Assembly: GCA_017407125.1 (NCBI GenBank)
Contig: JAFQXE010000021.1
Location: 1-64,000 of the forward strand
Direction: 5' to 3'
DNA length: 64,000 bases
DNA from: Thermoguttaceae bacterium
GTDB lineage: Bacteria; Planctomycetota; Planctomycetia; Pirellulales; Thermoguttaceae
Below the pieces are notes generated by a model. The model ran no database searches. It had not been told where the DNA came from and saw nothing but the letters and a program-made list of their open reading frames with translations. Every line of letters starts with the position of its first letter. Within the stretch, counting starts at the first letter, position 1. Below are positions 63,960-64,000 of this stretch, in pieces. Both the position numbers and the translations under genes were made by a program.

Positions 63960-64000
63960 TCTTCCCTACTGCCAACTGCCTATTGCCTACTGCCTAAACA
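63960..64000. repeat. Heptamer run at the window edge (TACTGCC type)
   Basis: CTACTGC, CAACTGC, CTATTGC, CTACTGC units; the element is cut by the end of the window, so a partner arm may lie beyond. Confidence 0.8.

Overview
The window looks like a chromosomal segment of a planctomycete (Planctomycetota, probably a Pirellulales-type lineage of moderate GC living on plant polysaccharide, for example in a gut). The case rests on gene content: a PEP-CTERM-tailed passenger protein with autotransporter-type repeats, twin-arginine MocA-type oxidoreductases and sugar isomerases, a PQQ-type propeller opening with WPQYRGPNRDG, an SHD1-domain protein, a PmoA-like DUF6807 protein, an ECF sigma/anti-sigma pair and a short SecA. 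KdsD, Lnt and an LptC/LptA-like giant indicate an LPS- and lipoprotein-bearing diderm. No phage, plasmid, transposase gene or CRISPR array was seen.

Layout. 1-8.4 kb: sulfatase-modifying-factor-like protein, MocA oxidoreductase, panB, a sigma/anti-sigma/secreted-protein operon, a YhcC-type radical SAM protein and a nuclease-like protein. 9-18 kb: PEP-CTERM protein, short SecA, GH2 beta-galactosidase. 18-24 kb (minus): sugar isomerase, GT2-VanZ fusion, DUF6807 protein, a 4-TM protein and an AMMECR1-AMMECR1-MEMO fusion. 24-28.6 kb (plus): hemG-rex, comF and the AmmeMemoRadiSam radical SAM enzyme. 28.6-37.5 kb (minus): thioesterase, propeller protein, RluD, LptC/A-like giant, KdsD. 37.7-43 kb: DUF58 protein, acidic repeat SHD1 protein, Cys-rich lipoprotein, ExbD pair. 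43-64 kb: tRNA-Ala, gltX, GH10 xylanase, TrpF-like protein, SSS symporter, a small frameshifted membrane ORF, hemB, phosphatase-like protein, purE, large secreted proteins, ACT protein, lnt, ABC permease and a histone-H1-like protein.

The most unusual feature lies mostly between the genes. About 25 loci carry degenerate tandem heptamers (types GTGGTTA, GGAGTGA, GGGAATA, GGCAGTA, GCGAGTT, AATTAGT, ATTACGA, AGCTAAT). Many are paired as imperfect palindromes of 80-110 bp around a core resembling AGCGCTTTGCGTC. They lie in 5' leaders (hemG, the nuclease-like gene), supply C-terminal codons or stop codons, and sit in frame inside at least three genes (yhcC, rluD, a secreted protein). In yhcC one splits the iron-sulfur cysteine motif. 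A second series of nonamer palindromes, a 140-bp repeat in two copies, a 60-bp block in two copies, mosaics of tiny hairpins and a MITE-like element with 26-bp perfect inverted ends accompany them. These are the best candidates for undescribed biology here.

Physiology. GH2, GH10, the SSS symporter, the MocA proteins and the isomerase fit sugar-polymer catabolism. hemG, hemB and Rex point to heme synthesis and redox control. KdsD, the LptC/A-like protein and Lnt serve the envelope. Several genes lack a Shine-Dalgarno sequence, and two have a -10 box placed so that the mRNA would be leaderless or nearly so.
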